A DNA stretch of 64,000 nt from CAVXGU01 sp963761615 (GCA_963761615.1 CAVXGU010000004.1:1-64000); one strand, 5' to 3'. Positions 36,245-44,928 are shown, counted from the stretch's first letter. The notes: generated by a model from the sequence alone, not told the origin. Numbers and translations are program-made.

Positions 36245-36780
36245 CGCGCAAGGTCGTCGTTCACGACAGGATGCAGCGCCGGTACGTCTACTGGCGGACC
36301 GAGCCGGTCGGCCGGAACTTCGCGCCGGCCTTCGAGCCGGAGCTGACGCCACGCGAGATGCTCGCGCTCGGCGTCTTCGGCGGCCGGTACATGACCGACT
36401 GCCGCGACGAGTTTCCCGCGAGCTGGTTCGCCCGCGCGAAGCTCTGCCCGACACACCACGACCCGACGCTCAACTGCTTCGGCGTGAACGCCTCGCAGTC
36501 GCTCGCGACCTGGCGGCGCAACGGCTGGATCCATCCGCAGGACCCGCGGGGCTGGTTCCAGTGGTACTGTCGCTACTACCTGGGTCGGCGCACGGCCGAC
36601 GATGCCCGGCAGATCCGGCGGTGGCGGGCGGTCGCGCGGCACGTGGCCGCGATCCGCAAGAACTGCGAGCGCGGCGACCTCGACTGCCGGCGCCGCCAGC
36701 GCCAGGCGGTGCTGCACTGGGCCTACGATGGGAGGAGGAATCTGAGACCTGTCGAAGGTGGTGATGTGGTGATGGGGTGA
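36241..36780 (+). CDS. conserved protein of unknown function
   Basis: This 179-residue soluble protein is rich in Arg, Trp and Cys: FGGRYMTDCRDEFPASWFAR, CPTHHDPTLNCFGVNASQSL and DPRGWFQWYCRYYLGRRT. It starts in an ATGA overlap with the SDR-lipocalin gene, so it is co-translated with it. The final residues (GGDVVMG) and the stop codon are encoded by an octamer repeat tract, so the C-terminus has been extended or replaced. No family is recognised. Confidence 0.72.
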   Translation: MTRKVVVHDRMQRRYVYWRTEPVGRNFAPAFEPELTPREMLALGVFGGRYMTDCRDEFPASWFARAKLCPTHHDPTLNCFGVNASQSLATWRRNGWIHPQDPRGWFQWYCRYYLGRRTADDARQIRRWRAVARHVAAIRKNCERGDLDCRRRQRQAVLHWAYDGRRNLRPVEGGDVVMG

Positions 36781-36794
36781 TGTGGTGATGTGGT
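36755..36794. repeat. octamer simple-repeat tract at a gene 3' end
   Basis: Units of GGTGATGT and GGTGATGG type run from inside the last codons of the unknown gene into the spacer before the DUF523-DUF1722 gene, and supply that gene's TGA. Confidence 0.8.
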
Positions 36795-36829
36795 GCCGGG
36801 TGCGGGGTGCTGGCGAGTTCTGAACGACC

Positions 36830-37780
36830 ATGACGAGACCAGTTCGGGTCGGCATCTCGGCGTGCCTGCTCGGCGAGGAAGTCCGCTTCGACGGCGGACA
36901 CAAGCGGGATGCGTTCCTCACCGACACGTTCGGGCGGTTCGTGGAATGGGTGCCGGTGTGTCCCGAGGTCGAGTGCGGCTTCGGCACGCCGCGCGACGCG
37001 ATGCGCCTGGTGCGCGGCGCCGATGGCCTGCGACTGATCACCGTGAAGACCGGCGTCGACCTGACGCCGCCGATGGAGGCCTACGCGACGCGTCGCGCGG
37101 CCGCGCTCGCCCGGGAGGACCTCTCGGGTTTCGTGCTCAAGAAAGACTCGCCGAGCTGCGGGCTCGAGCGTGTCAAGGTGTACGGCGGCCGGGGCATGCC
37201 CGAGAAGTCGGGCCGCGGGCTGTTCGCTGCGGCGCTCGTCGATCGCCTGCCGCATCTCCCGGTCGAGGAGGAAGGCCGTCTCTCAGACCCGACCCTGCGT
37301 GACAACTTCGTCGAGCGCGTGTTTGCGTACTGGCGGTTGAGGGGACTCTTCCACGGGCGCTGGACGCTCGGCGCCCTCGTGGCGTTCCACACGGCGCACA
37401 AGCTGATCCTGATGGCGCACGCGCCCGAGGCGTATCGGCGCCTGGGCCGTCTGGTCGCCCGCGGCGGCGAGTTGGCGCGCGCCGAGCTCGAGCGCCAGTA
37501 CACGGACGCGTTCATGGGCGCCCTCGCGGTGATCGCGACACGTCGTCGTCAGACCAACGTGCTCCAGCACATGGCGGGGTACTTCAAGGATCGCCTCGAC
37601 AGGGAGTCGAAGCGCGAGCTCGGGGCTGCGATCGAGGACTACCGGCGGGGTCTCGTGCCGCTCGTGGTACCCCTCACCCTGCTGCGGCACCACGTCCGGG
37701 TCCACGGCGTGTCGTACCTGGAGGGACAGCGCTACCTGGAGCCGCACCCGAAGGAGCTGATGCTCCGCAATCACGTGTAG
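36830..37780 (+). CDS. DUF523-DUF1722 protein (YbgA-like)
   Basis: This 316-residue protein has an N-terminal DUF523 domain (RVGISACLLGEEVRFDGGHK, WVPVCPEVECGFGTPRDAMR, KKDSPSCGLERVKVY) and a C-terminal DUF1722 domain (LGALVAFHTAHKLILMAHAP, RQTNVLQHMAGYFKD). Conserved cysteines in DUF523 may bind a metal or cluster. E. coli ybgA (DUF1722) lies next to the photolyase gene phr, but no photolyase is seen here. Its TAG stop is the last three bases of a GTAG REP motif. Confidence 0.9.
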   Translation: MTRPVRVGISACLLGEEVRFDGGHKRDAFLTDTFGRFVEWVPVCPEVECGFGTPRDAMRLVRGADGLRLITVKTGVDLTPPMEAYATRRAAALAREDLSGFVLKKDSPSCGLERVKVYGGRGMPEKSGRGLFAAALVDRLPHLPVEEEGRLSDPTLRDNFVERVFAYWRLRGLFHGRWTLGALVAFHTAHKLILMAHAPEAYRRLGRLVARGGELARAELERQYTDAFMGALAVIATRRRQTNVLQHMAGYFKDRLDRESKRELGAAIEDYRRGLVPLVVPLTLLRHHVRVHGVSYLEGQRYLEPHPKELMLRNHV

Positions 37781-37864
37781 CGCGGACCTTCAGAATCACG
37801 TGTAGGGCGGACCTTCAGGTCCGCCGTGGGTCCGCCGGGACCGCAGGCCTGAAGGCCTGCGCTA
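37769..37864. repeat. REPs between convergent DUF523 and secG stops, with a 25-bp duplication
   Basis: The 25-bp block AATCACGTGTAGCGCGGACC plus TTCAG at 37769-37793, which contains the DUF523 stop, is repeated almost exactly at 37794-37818; the second copy is followed by a completed hairpin. A CAGGCCT-GA-AGGCCTG REP at 37843-37864 reads on the minus strand as ATAGCGCAGGCC, and its TAG is the secG stop. Confidence 0.9.
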
Positions 37865-38275
37865 TCTGGCTGGAGCGGCCGGAGTCTGGCCTGCGGGCGC
37901 GGGTGTCTGGGTTGCGGGTGCGGGCGTCTGGGCCGCCGGTGCCGGGGTCTGCGCCGCCGGCGCGGCGGGCGCCGGCGCAACCGGCGCCGGGGCCGACACG
38001 GGCTTCGGCGCGGCGGTGCCGCCCATCAGGGAGCCCGGACCTTTCTGGCCCATGATGGCGAGCGCGAGCAATCCGACGATGAACAGCACGGCCAGCACGG
38101 TCGTCGCGCGCGTGAGCACGGTGGCGCCGCCCCGGGCGCCGAACGCGTTCGCGCTGCTGCTGCCGCCGCCGCCGAAGGCGGCCGCGACGTCGCCCTTGCC
38201 CTGCTGGAGCAGGACCACGATCAGGAGCAGGATGCAGACGATGACGTACAGGCCGTTGAGGATGTAGTACAGCAT
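37862..38275 (-). CDS. secG: preprotein translocase subunit SecG
   Basis: This 137-residue protein is the small SecYEG subunit. Two membrane helices (YYILNGLYVIVCILLLIVVL and TTVLAVLFIVGLLALAI) flank the conserved loop QQGKGDVAAAFGGGGSSS ending with NAFGARGG. The C-terminal tail is long and low-complexity, with AQTPAPA-type repeats, as in several acidobacterial SecG proteins. It is the last gene of the gapA-pgk-tpiA-secG run, 14 bases after tpiA. Confidence 0.95.
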   Translation of the reverse strand: MLYYILNGLYVIVCILLLIVVLLQQGKGDVAAAFGGGGSSSANAFGARGGATVLTRATTVLAVLFIVGLLALAIMGQKGPGSLMGGTAAPKPVSAPAPVAPAPAAPAAQTPAPAAQTPAPATQTPAPAGQTPAAPAR

Positions 38276-38289
38276 TTTGGAAACCTCGA

Positions 38290-39058
38290 TTATACCGCAG
38301 GCGGCCGGCTCTTCAGCACGATGTCCGCGAAGGCCTTCACGTCGAGGCAGGCTCCGCCGACGAGGGCCCCGTCGACGTCGCCCTCGGCCAGGAGCCCGCT
38401 GACGTTGTCGGGCTTGACGCTGCCGCCGTAGATCACGTGGCACCGCTCGGCCGCGTCGGCCCCGAACCACTGCCGCAGGCGCGCCCGGGCGTGTGCGTGG
38501 ACTTCCTGCGCCTGCGCCGCCGAGGCGGTGCGGCCGGTCCCGATCGCCCACACGGGCTCGTACGCGAGGACGAGGCTGGCGACCTCCTCGCCCGACAGGC
38601 CGTCCAGCCCTTCCTTGATGTGACGGTCGATGACGGCGAACGTCCGGTCGCCCTCGCGCTCCTCGAGCGTCTCGCCGATGCACACGATCGGCGTGAGGCC
38701 GGCGTCGATCGCCGCACGCGTCTTGCGGTTGACGGTCGCGTCGGTCTCGCCGAACAGGCGCCGGCGCTCGGAGTGGCCGACGATCACGTACTCCGCGCCG
38801 GCTTCCTTCGATCATCCCGGCCGACACCTCGCCGGTAAACGCGCCCTCGGGCTCCCAGTACAGATCCTGGGCGCCGACGCCGATGTTGCTGTTGCGCGCC
38901 GCCTCGGCCACCGCATACACGGCCGTGAACGGCGGCGCGACGACGATCTCGACGCCGGCCGCGTCCTTGACCAGCGGACGCAGTTCCTTCACGAAGACGA
39001 CGCCCGCCTGCACCGTCTTGAACATCTTCCAGTTGCCGGCGATGAATGGGGAGCGCAT
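38290..39058 (-). CDS. tpiA: triosephosphate isomerase, one frame break
   Basis: TpiA interconverts dihydroxyacetone phosphate and glyceraldehyde-3-phosphate. The first part (MRSPFIAGNWKMFK with the substrate-binding Lys, VVAPPFTAVYAV, GEVSAGMI) is in one frame to about 38810. An extra G then shifts it, and the next frame continues KEAGAEYVIVGHSERRRLFG (catalytic His), LAYEPVWAIGTGRTAS (catalytic Glu) and VIYGGSVKPDNVSGLL. The repaired length is about 255 residues, normal for the family. This is an essential glycolytic gene, so an assembly error is the likely cause. Confidence 0.92.
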
Positions 39059-39081
39059 GGTCCTCACGATCGGGCGGATCC

Positions 39082-40278
39082 TCACGCGTCCGCCAGCGCC
39101 GCGACGCCCGGCAGCGTGCGTCCGCCCAGGAACTCGAGCGAGGCGCCGCCGCCGGTCGAGATGTGGGTGATCCGGTCCGCCACGCCCGCCTTCTTGACGG
39201 CCGCGATCGAGTCGCCGCCGCCGATGATCGTCGTGCCCTGCACGGCCGCCACCGCCCTGGCGACGGCGTTCGTGCCGGCGGCGAACGCCGGGATCTCGAA
39301 CACGCCCATGGGTCCGTTCCAGACCACGGTCTTCGCGCCGGCGATCGCCGACTGGTACCGGGCGATGGTGTCCGGACCGATGTCGAGGCCCAGTCGATCG
39401 CCGATCGCGGCGTCGCCGATCCGCAGCACCTCCGTCGCCGCCGATGCGTCGACCGCGTCCGCCACCACGTGGTCGACGGGCAGCTCGAGGCGGACGTCCC
39501 TCGCCGCGGCATCGGCCTCGATCGCGCGGGCCTCGTCCAGCTTGTCGTCCTCGACGAGCGACTTGCCCACGGGCAGGCCCCGCGACTTGAAGAACGTGTA
39601 CGCCATCGCACCGCCGACGATGAGGCAGTCCACCTTGACGAGCAGATTCTGGATCACCTCGATCTTGTCGGACACCTTCGCGCCGCCGAGAATCGCGACG
39701 AAGGGATGCTCCGGCGACTCCAGGGCGTGGCCCAGATACTTCAGCTCCTGCTCCATCAGCAGGCCCGCCGCGGCCCGCGGCAGCACGTGCGCGATGGCCT
39801 CGACCGACGCGTGCGCCCGGTGTGCCGCCCCGAACGCATCGTCGACGTACAGGTCGGCCAGCGAGGCGAGCGACGCCGCGAACTGCGGGTCGTTCTTCTC
39901 TTCCCCGGGGTGGAAGCGGAGGTTCTCGAGCAGCACCACGCCGCCGCCGGCCGCCCGGGCTGCGGCGACCGCCTCGGCCGCCGCGGGGCCGACGCAGTCG
40001 TCGGCGAAGGCCACCGGCTTGCGGAGGAGCTCGGCCAGGCGGGTGGCGACGGGCTTCAGGCTGAAGTCGGGGTTGGGCTGGCCCTTGGGCCGGCCCAGGT
40101 GGCTGGCGAGCACCACGGCGGCCGCGCCGCGCCCGAGCGCGTACTGGATCGTCGGGATCGACGCGCGGATCCGGGTGTCGTCGCCGATCACGCCGTTCTT
40201 GATCGGCACGTTGAAGTCGACCCGGACGAACACGCGCTTGCCCGCGAGGTCGAGGTTGCGGATGGAGAGCTTCGACAT
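39082..40278 (-). CDS. pgk: phosphoglycerate kinase
   Basis: This 398-residue enzyme transfers phosphate between 1,3-bisphosphoglycerate and ADP. It has VFVRVDFNVPIKNG, LASHLGRPKGQPNP with substrate-binding Arg, LLENLRFHPGEEKND, LGGAKVSDKIEVIQNLL and, near the end, GGGDSIAAVKKAGVADRITH and STGGGASLEFLGGRTLPGV. The reading frame is intact. Confidence 0.97.
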   Translation of the reverse strand: MSKLSIRNLDLAGKRVFVRVDFNVPIKNGVIGDDTRIRASIPTIQYALGRGAAAVVLASHLGRPKGQPNPDFSLKPVATRLAELLRKPVAFADDCVGPAAAEAVAAARAAGGGVVLLENLRFHPGEEKNDPQFAASLASLADLYVDDAFGAAHRAHASVEAIAHVLPRAAAGLLMEQELKYLGHALESPEHPFVAILGGAKVSDKIEVIQNLLVKVDCLIVGGAMAYTFFKSRGLPVGKSLVEDDKLDEARAIEADAAARDVRLELPVDHVVADAVDASAATEVLRIGDAAIGDRLGLDIGPDTIARYQSAIAGAKTVVWNGPMGVFEIPAFAAGTNAVARAVAAVQGTTIIGGGDSIAAVKKAGVADRITHISTGGGASLEFLGGRTLPGVAALADA

Positions 40279-40279
40279 G

Positions 40280-40475
40280 GACTTCAGGCTCCGGGCTTTC
40301 GGCTCTCGGCTGGCTCTGGGCTTTCGGCTCTGGGCTTTCGGCTCTGGGCTTTCGGCTCTCGGCTTTCGGCTCTGGGCTCGTCACGACGTCACGCTGCCGC
40401 CGTGATCTGCCGAGAACCCAGAGCCTAGAGCCGAGAGCCCAGAGCCGAGAGCCGAAAGCCCAGAGCCGAGCGTCT
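40280..40475. repeat. GGCTCTGGGCTTTCGG-type simple repeats between pgk and gapA
   Basis: Tandem degenerate units of GGCTCTGGGCTTTC and GGCTCTCGGCTTTC fill about 40288-40380, and the inverted form (CCGAGAGCCCAGAGCC) fills about 40416-40470. The two arms could pair as a long hairpin. The same family occurs at 48020-48068 and 49688-49855. The pgk and gapA stop and start lie just outside. Confidence 0.85.
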
Positions 40476-40477
40476 TG

Positions 40478-41485
40478 CTACAGTCCCCGCGCCACCAGCA
40501 GCCGCAGCAGATCGACGCAGCGGTTCGAGTAGCCCCATTCGTTGTCGTACCACGACAGCACCTTGACGAAGTCGCCGTCCATGACCTTCGTGTAGGGCGC
40601 GTCGACGATCGACGAGTGCGCGTTGCCCTTGAAGTCGATCGACACCAGTTCCTCGGTCGAGACGTCCAGGATGCCCTTGAGCGGGCCGGCGGCCGCCGAC
40701 GTCAGGGCCGCGTTCACTTCCTCGCCGGTCGTCTTCCTGTCGACGACCGCGACGAGGTCGACCACCGAGACGTTCGGCGTGGGCACCCGCATCGCGAAGC
40801 CGTCGAGCTTGCCCTTCAGCTCGGGCAGCACCTCGCCGACCGCCGTCGCCGCGCCGGTCGTCGTCGGGATCATCGAGAGGGCCGCCGCGCGGGCGCGCCG
40901 CAGGTCCTTGTGCGGCAGGTCCAGCAGGTTCTGATCGTTGGTATAGGAGTGGACGGTCGTCATCCAGCCCTTCCTGATTCCGAACCTCTGGTGGATGACC
41001 TTTGCGAGCGGCGCCAGGCAGTTCGTCGTGCACGAGGCGTTCGAGATGATCTGGTGCGTCGCCGGGTCGTACGTCTCGTCGTTGACGCCGAGCACGACCG
41101 TGAGGTCCGGTCCCTTGGCCGGCGCGGTGATCACGACCTTCTTGGCGCCCGCCGCGAGGTGCTTGGCCGCGTCGTCGCGCTTGGTGAAGAGGCCCGTCGA
41201 CTCGAACACGACGTCCACGCCCAGGTCCTTCCACGGCAGCTGCGCCGGGTCGCGCATGGAGAGCACCTTGAACTGATCGCCGTCCACCGAGATCGTGTCG
41301 GCGCCCGCCTCGACCGTCGCGTGCAGGTTGCCGAGCACCGAGTCGTACTTGAGCAGGTGGGCGAGCGTGTGCGCGTTGGTGAGGTCGTTGACGGCCACGA
41401 AGTCGATGTTCGTGTCGCCGAGCGCCGCGCGCATGATGTTCCGGCCGATCCGGCCGAAGCCGTTGATGCCGACTCTGACGGGCAT
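40478..41485 (-). CDS. gapA: type I glyceraldehyde-3-phosphate dehydrogenase
   Basis: This 335-residue enzyme has the NAD-binding VGINGFGRIGRNIMRAA, the catalytic cysteine in ISNASCTTNCLAPLAK, the catalytic His in GWMTTVHSYTNDQ, and the C-terminal SWYDNEWGYSNRCVD. The ribosome site AGGAGGGA precedes ATG 41485. It heads the gapA-pgk-tpiA-secG cluster. Confidence 0.97.
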   Translation of the reverse strand: MPVRVGINGFGRIGRNIMRAALGDTNIDFVAVNDLTNAHTLAHLLKYDSVLGNLHATVEAGADTISVDGDQFKVLSMRDPAQLPWKDLGVDVVFESTGLFTKRDDAAKHLAAGAKKVVITAPAKGPDLTVVLGVNDETYDPATHQIISNASCTTNCLAPLAKVIHQRFGIRKGWMTTVHSYTNDQNLLDLPHKDLRRARAAALSMIPTTTGAATAVGEVLPELKGKLDGFAMRVPTPNVSVVDLVAVVDRKTTGEEVNAALTSAAAGPLKGILDVSTEELVSIDFKGNAHSSIVDAPYTKVMDGDFVKVLSWYDNEWGYSNRCVDLLRLLVARGL

Positions 41486-41512
41486 GCCAGTCCCTCCTAG
41501 GACAAACGCACC

Positions 41513-41558
41513 ATTCTAATGAACGCGCTTGCGAAGGGTCAAACCGAGCGGCTATACT
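41513..41558. promoter_or_regulatory. overlapping divergent sigma70-type promoters for gapA and waaA
   Basis: On the minus strand TTGACC (41542-41537) and TAGAAT (41518-41513) are 18 bases apart and face gapA. On the plus strand TTGCGA (41529-41534) and TATACT (41553-41558) are 18 bases apart and face waaA. The two -35 boxes lie within 14 bases of each other, so polymerases would compete for the site. Confidence 0.62.
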
Positions 41559-41676
41559 TTCGGCGCTGTAACCGTAACTCCGAGCGGCACTTAGAGTGCG
41601 TTTCGAGTTCCGGAGGGCGGGCAGGCCTTCACGCCGGCCCGACAATGCGGACCTGACGGTCCCCGCGACACCTGAA

Positions 41677-43011
41677 ATGTACCTCGCCTACAGCTTCCTG
41701 ACGCTGGTCCTCTTCATCGTCGTCTCCCCGTACTTCGCGTACCAGGCGATTCGCTACAAGAAGTACATCGGCAGCCTGCGCCAGCGGCTCGGCTACCTGC
41801 CGGTGTCGGTGAACGTGGACGGCGAGGAGTCGATCTGGATCCACGCCGTGTCGGTGGGAGAGGCGCTCACGGCCCGTGCGCTGGCCGCGGACCTCAAGAC
41901 GCGGTACCCGCGGCTCCGCCTCTATCTCTCGACGACGACGATCGCGGGACACGAGGTGGCGCGGCGGAGCCTGCAGCACGTCGACGCCGTGTTCTACTTC
42001 CCGTTCGACTGGGCGTTCATCGTCCGGCGGACGCTCCGGCTGGTGAAGCCGCGGCTGTTCGTCATGATGGAGACCGAGATCTGGCCGAACCTGCTCCGCG
42101 AGTGCCGCAAGCGCGGCGTGCGGACGCTGCTCATCAACGGCCGTATCTCGTCGCGCTCCTATCCGCGCTACCGGATGATTCGCCCGTTCTTCCGCCGCGT
42201 GCTCGCCGACGTCGATCGCTTCTGCATGCAGAGCGACGAGTCCGCGCGCCGGATCGTCGACCTGGGCGCCGATCCGGCGCGGGTCACCGTGACGGGAAGC
42301 CTGAAGTTCGACTCGCTCGAGATCCCGCGCGTGACCGCGTACGGCCGGCCGCGCGAGCGCGTGCTCCGCTTCTTCAACATCTCGTCCGGCCGCACCGTGA
42401 TCATCGCGGGCAGCACGCTCAGGGGCGAAGAGGCCGCGGCGCTGCAGGCGTTCGCGCGGATCAAGCGCATCGCGTCGACGGCGCTCCTCGTGCTGGCGCC
42501 CCGCCACGCCGAGCGGTTCGGCGAGGCCGAGCGCCTCGCCCGCGAGGCGGGCTTCAGCGTCGCGCGCCGGTCCGACCTGCCGATCGACGACGAGCCGCGC
42601 GTGGACGTGGTCGTGCTCGACACGATCGGCGAGCTGGCGCAGCTGTACCAGATCGCGACGGCGGTGTTCGTCGGCGGCAGCCTCGTCGATCAGGGCGGGC
42701 ACAACATCCTGGAGCCGGCGATCTTCGGCAAGCCGATCGTCTTCGGCCCGTTCATGCGCAACTTCAAGGAAATCGCCGAGACGTTCGTGGCCAGCGGGGC
42801 CGCCGTGCAGATCGCGTCGGATCGCGAGCTCGAGACGGCGATGGTCGCCCTCGTGACCGATCCCGTCCGCCGCGCCGGACTCGGCGCGGCCGCCCGCGCG
42901 CTCGTCGAGGCCAACCGGGGCGCGAAGGAGAAGACGCTCGCCGTCATCGCGGACCTCCTGCCGCCGGCCGGTCCCGGCGCCGTGGTCCGTCCCTTCCGGC
43001 TGGTCAATTGA
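41677..43011 (+). CDS. waaA: 3-deoxy-D-manno-octulosonic acid transferase (Kdo transferase)
   Basis: This 444-residue GT30 enzyme adds Kdo to lipid A precursor at the inner membrane. An N-terminal membrane anchor (YSFLTLVLFIVVSPYFAY) is followed by SIWIHAVSVGEALTARALAA, METEIWPNLLRECRKRGVRT, LINGRISSRSYPRYR, and the donor-site region FVGGSLVDQGGHNILEPAIF. The start is ATG 41677; the upstream leader contains two decayed REPs. It is the first of three lipid A genes. Confidence 0.95.
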   Translation: MYLAYSFLTLVLFIVVSPYFAYQAIRYKKYIGSLRQRLGYLPVSVNVDGEESIWIHAVSVGEALTARALAADLKTRYPRLRLYLSTTTIAGHEVARRSLQHVDAVFYFPFDWAFIVRRTLRLVKPRLFVMMETEIWPNLLRECRKRGVRTLLINGRISSRSYPRYRMIRPFFRRVLADVDRFCMQSDESARRIVDLGADPARVTVTGSLKFDSLEIPRVTAYGRPRERVLRFFNISSGRTVIIAGSTLRGEEAAALQAFARIKRIASTALLVLAPRHAERFGEAERLAREAGFSVARRSDLPIDDEPRVDVVVLDTIGELAQLYQIATAVFVGGSLVDQGGHNILEPAIFGKPIVFGPFMRNFKEIAETFVASGAAVQIASDRELETAMVALVTDPVRRAGLGAAARALVEANRGAKEKTLAVIADLLPPAGPGAVVRPFRLVN

Positions 43012-43995
43012 TTCGGCACGCTCGGTGCGATCTACGGTGCGGCCGCCGCGTGGCGACGCCGCTGGTACGCCGCCCGTCCCTCGCGGACGCGCCGTCTGTC
43101 CCGCCCCGTCATCAGCGTCGGGAACCTGCGCGTCGGCGGCACCGGCAAGAGCCCGATGGCCGGCTACCTGACGCGCCTGCTGCTCGACGCCGGCCACCGG
43201 CCCGCCATCCTGTCGCGCGGCTACGGCCGGCGCACGGCGACCCGCCTCACCGTGGTCTCGAACGGCCGCGGCGATCTGGCGGGGCTCGACGAGTCCGGCG
43301 ACGAGCCGCTGATGCTCGCCCGCGCGCTGCCCGGGGCCATCGTGGTCGTCGGCGCGAGCCGCTACGCCTGCGGGCTGGAGGCCGAGCGCCTCGGCGCGAC
43401 GGTCCACGTGCTCGACGACGGGTTCCAGCACGTCCAGCTCGCGCGGGACGTGGATCTGCTGCTGCTGGACGAGGACGATCTCGGCGATCGGCCGCTGCCG
43501 GCCGGGCGGCTGCGCGAGCGGCTGTCGACGGCGGCGGTGGCCGATGCGCTGCTCGTGACGGCGGGCTACGATTCGGCCGTCCGGCGCGTCGCCGACACCG
43601 TGGGCGCCACCTCGGCCTTCCGGGTCACGCGCGTCATCGGCGCCCCGCGCGTCGTCGCCAGCGGCGAGTCGGTCGTCGTGCCCACCGGGGCGCGCGTGTT
43701 CGGCGTCGCGGGCATCGCCCGCCCGGGGCGCTTCTTCGCGGAGCTCGAAGGCGCCGGATGGCGCGTGGTCGGCAGCCTGGCGTTCCGCGATCATCATCGC
43801 TTCACGGCCCGTGACGTGGAGCGGATTGCCGGGGCCGCGCGAACGGCGGCGGCCGCGATCGTGCTGACGACCGAGAAGGACGCGGTGCGACTGAGCCAGC
43901 GTGCGCTCGACGACCTGCCCTGCGCCTACGTGCCGCTCGTCGTCGGCGTGGAGCCGGAGGACGCGTTCCGCGCGTGGCTCCTGGAGCGCCTGTGA
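43012..43995 (+). CDS. lpxK: tetraacyldisaccharide 4'-kinase, start unresolved
   Basis: LpxK phosphorylates the lipid A disaccharide. Conserved LpxK sequence runs from AIYGAAAAWRRRWYAARP through the Walker A segment ISVGNLRVGGTGKSPMAGYL, ILSRGYGRR, LDDGFQHVQLARDVDLLLLD and LTTEKDAVRLSQRALDDL. The first in-frame ATG (43156) falls inside Walker A, and upstream the frame runs back to the waaA stop without a usable start. A TTG at 43008 overlapping that TGA would serve if a one- or two-base error lies near 43020. About 325 residues are expected. Confidence 0.88.
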   Translation, partial: FGTLGAIYGAAAAWRRRWYAARPSRTRRLSRPVISVGNLRVGGTGKSPMAGYLTRLLLDAGHRPAILSRGYGRRTATRLTVVSNGRGDLAGLDESGDEPLMLARALPGAIVVVGASRYACGLEAERLGATVHVLDDGFQHVQLARDVDLLLLDEDDLGDRPLPAGRLRERLSTAAVADALLVTAGYDSAVRRVADTVGATSAFRVTRVIGAPRVVASGESVVVPTGARVFGVAGIARPGRFFAELEGAGWRVVGSLAFRDHHRFTARDVERIAGAARTAAAAIVLTTEKDAVRLSQRALDDLPCAYVPLVVGVEPEDAFRAWLLERL

Positions 43996-44927
43996 TGCGC
44001 GAGCGCCTCGAATACCTCGGCGTCGTCTCGCTCATCGCGCTGGTGCGCGTCCTGCCCGACCCCGTCGTGCGCGCGTGCGGCAGCCTGCTGGGCCTTGCCT
44101 TCTACACGCTCGACCGGTCTCACCGGCGCGTCGCCGAGCGCAACGTGGCGCGGGCGTTCCCCCAGCGCACGCCCGCCGAGCGGCGGGCCATCGTCCGCGG
44201 CGCGTTCGGACACTTCGGGCGGCTGCTCTTCGAGCTGCTGAAGTTCAGCACGCTGACGCCCGGCGAGATGCTGGCGCGGGTGGAGTTCGAGGGCGAAGAG
44301 CACGTGCGGCTCGCGCAGGCGCACGGCAAGGGCGTGCTGTTCTGCACCGGCCACTTCGGCTTCTGGGAGCTTCAGGGCATCGTCCATCCCCTCAAGTTCG
44401 GTCCGATGGCGGTCGTGGCGCGGACGCTCGACAACCGGCGGCTGAACGCGCTCCTCGAGGAGATCCGCCGGCGGACCGGCAACACCGTGATCTACCGCCA
44501 GGGGACGCTCCGGCGGGTGATGCGGGAGCTGCAGGCGAACCACGGCGTCGGCATCCTCATCGATCAGCACATCCAGAGCCGCGACGCCGTCGAGGTGGAC
44601 TTCTTCGACCGCCCGGCCGCGACGACGTCCGTCCTGGCGGCGCTCGCCCTGCGCACCGGCGCGCCGGTCGTGCCGCTCTTCGGTCTGCCGCTCGGCCAGG
44701 GGCGCTACCGGATGGTGTACGAGCCGCCGGTCACGCCGCCGCCGGAAGACAGCCCCGATCGGATCCGCGAGTTCACCCAGCGCTGCACGGACGTGCTCGA
44801 GATGTACGTCCGGCGTCACCCCGACCTGTGGCTGTGGATGCACCGCCGCTGGCGAGACCCGGAAGCCGGCGCCAGGCCGGCCTCGGGCATGTTCCCCTCG
44901 GCTGCGGACGAGGGGAAGACTGTCTGA
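43995..44927 (+). CDS. lipid A acyltransferase (LpxL/HtrB family)
   Basis: This 310-residue enzyme adds a secondary acyl chain to lipid A. It has the family HxxxxE motif in FCTGHFGFWELQG, RTLDNRRLNALLEEIRRRTG and GILIDQHIQSRDAVEVDFFD. An N-terminal hydrophobic segment (YLGVVSLIALVRVLPDPVV) anchors it. ATG 43995 overlaps the lpxK TGA by one base. It completes the waaA-lpxK-lpxL transcript. Confidence 0.92.
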   Translation: MRERLEYLGVVSLIALVRVLPDPVVRACGSLLGLAFYTLDRSHRRVAERNVARAFPQRTPAERRAIVRGAFGHFGRLLFELLKFSTLTPGEMLARVEFEGEEHVRLAQAHGKGVLFCTGHFGFWELQGIVHPLKFGPMAVVARTLDNRRLNALLEEIRRRTGNTVIYRQGTLRRVMRELQANHGVGILIDQHIQSRDAVEVDFFDRPAATTSVLAALALRTGAPVVPLFGLPLGQGRYRMVYEPPVTPPPEDSPDRIREFTQRCTDVLEMYVRRHPDLWLWMHRRWRDPEAGARPASGMFPSAADEGKTV

Positions 44928-44928
44928 A

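Noticed and set aside
36241..36780. Calling the unknown 179-residue protein a nuclease or metal protein from its Cys/His content
   Set aside because: The residues form no motif that I recognise, so no function is assigned.
41677..43995. A natural waaA-lpxK fusion by stop read-through
   Set aside because: The frames agree, but a simple start-site error is more economical given the other indels; kept as an alternative only.
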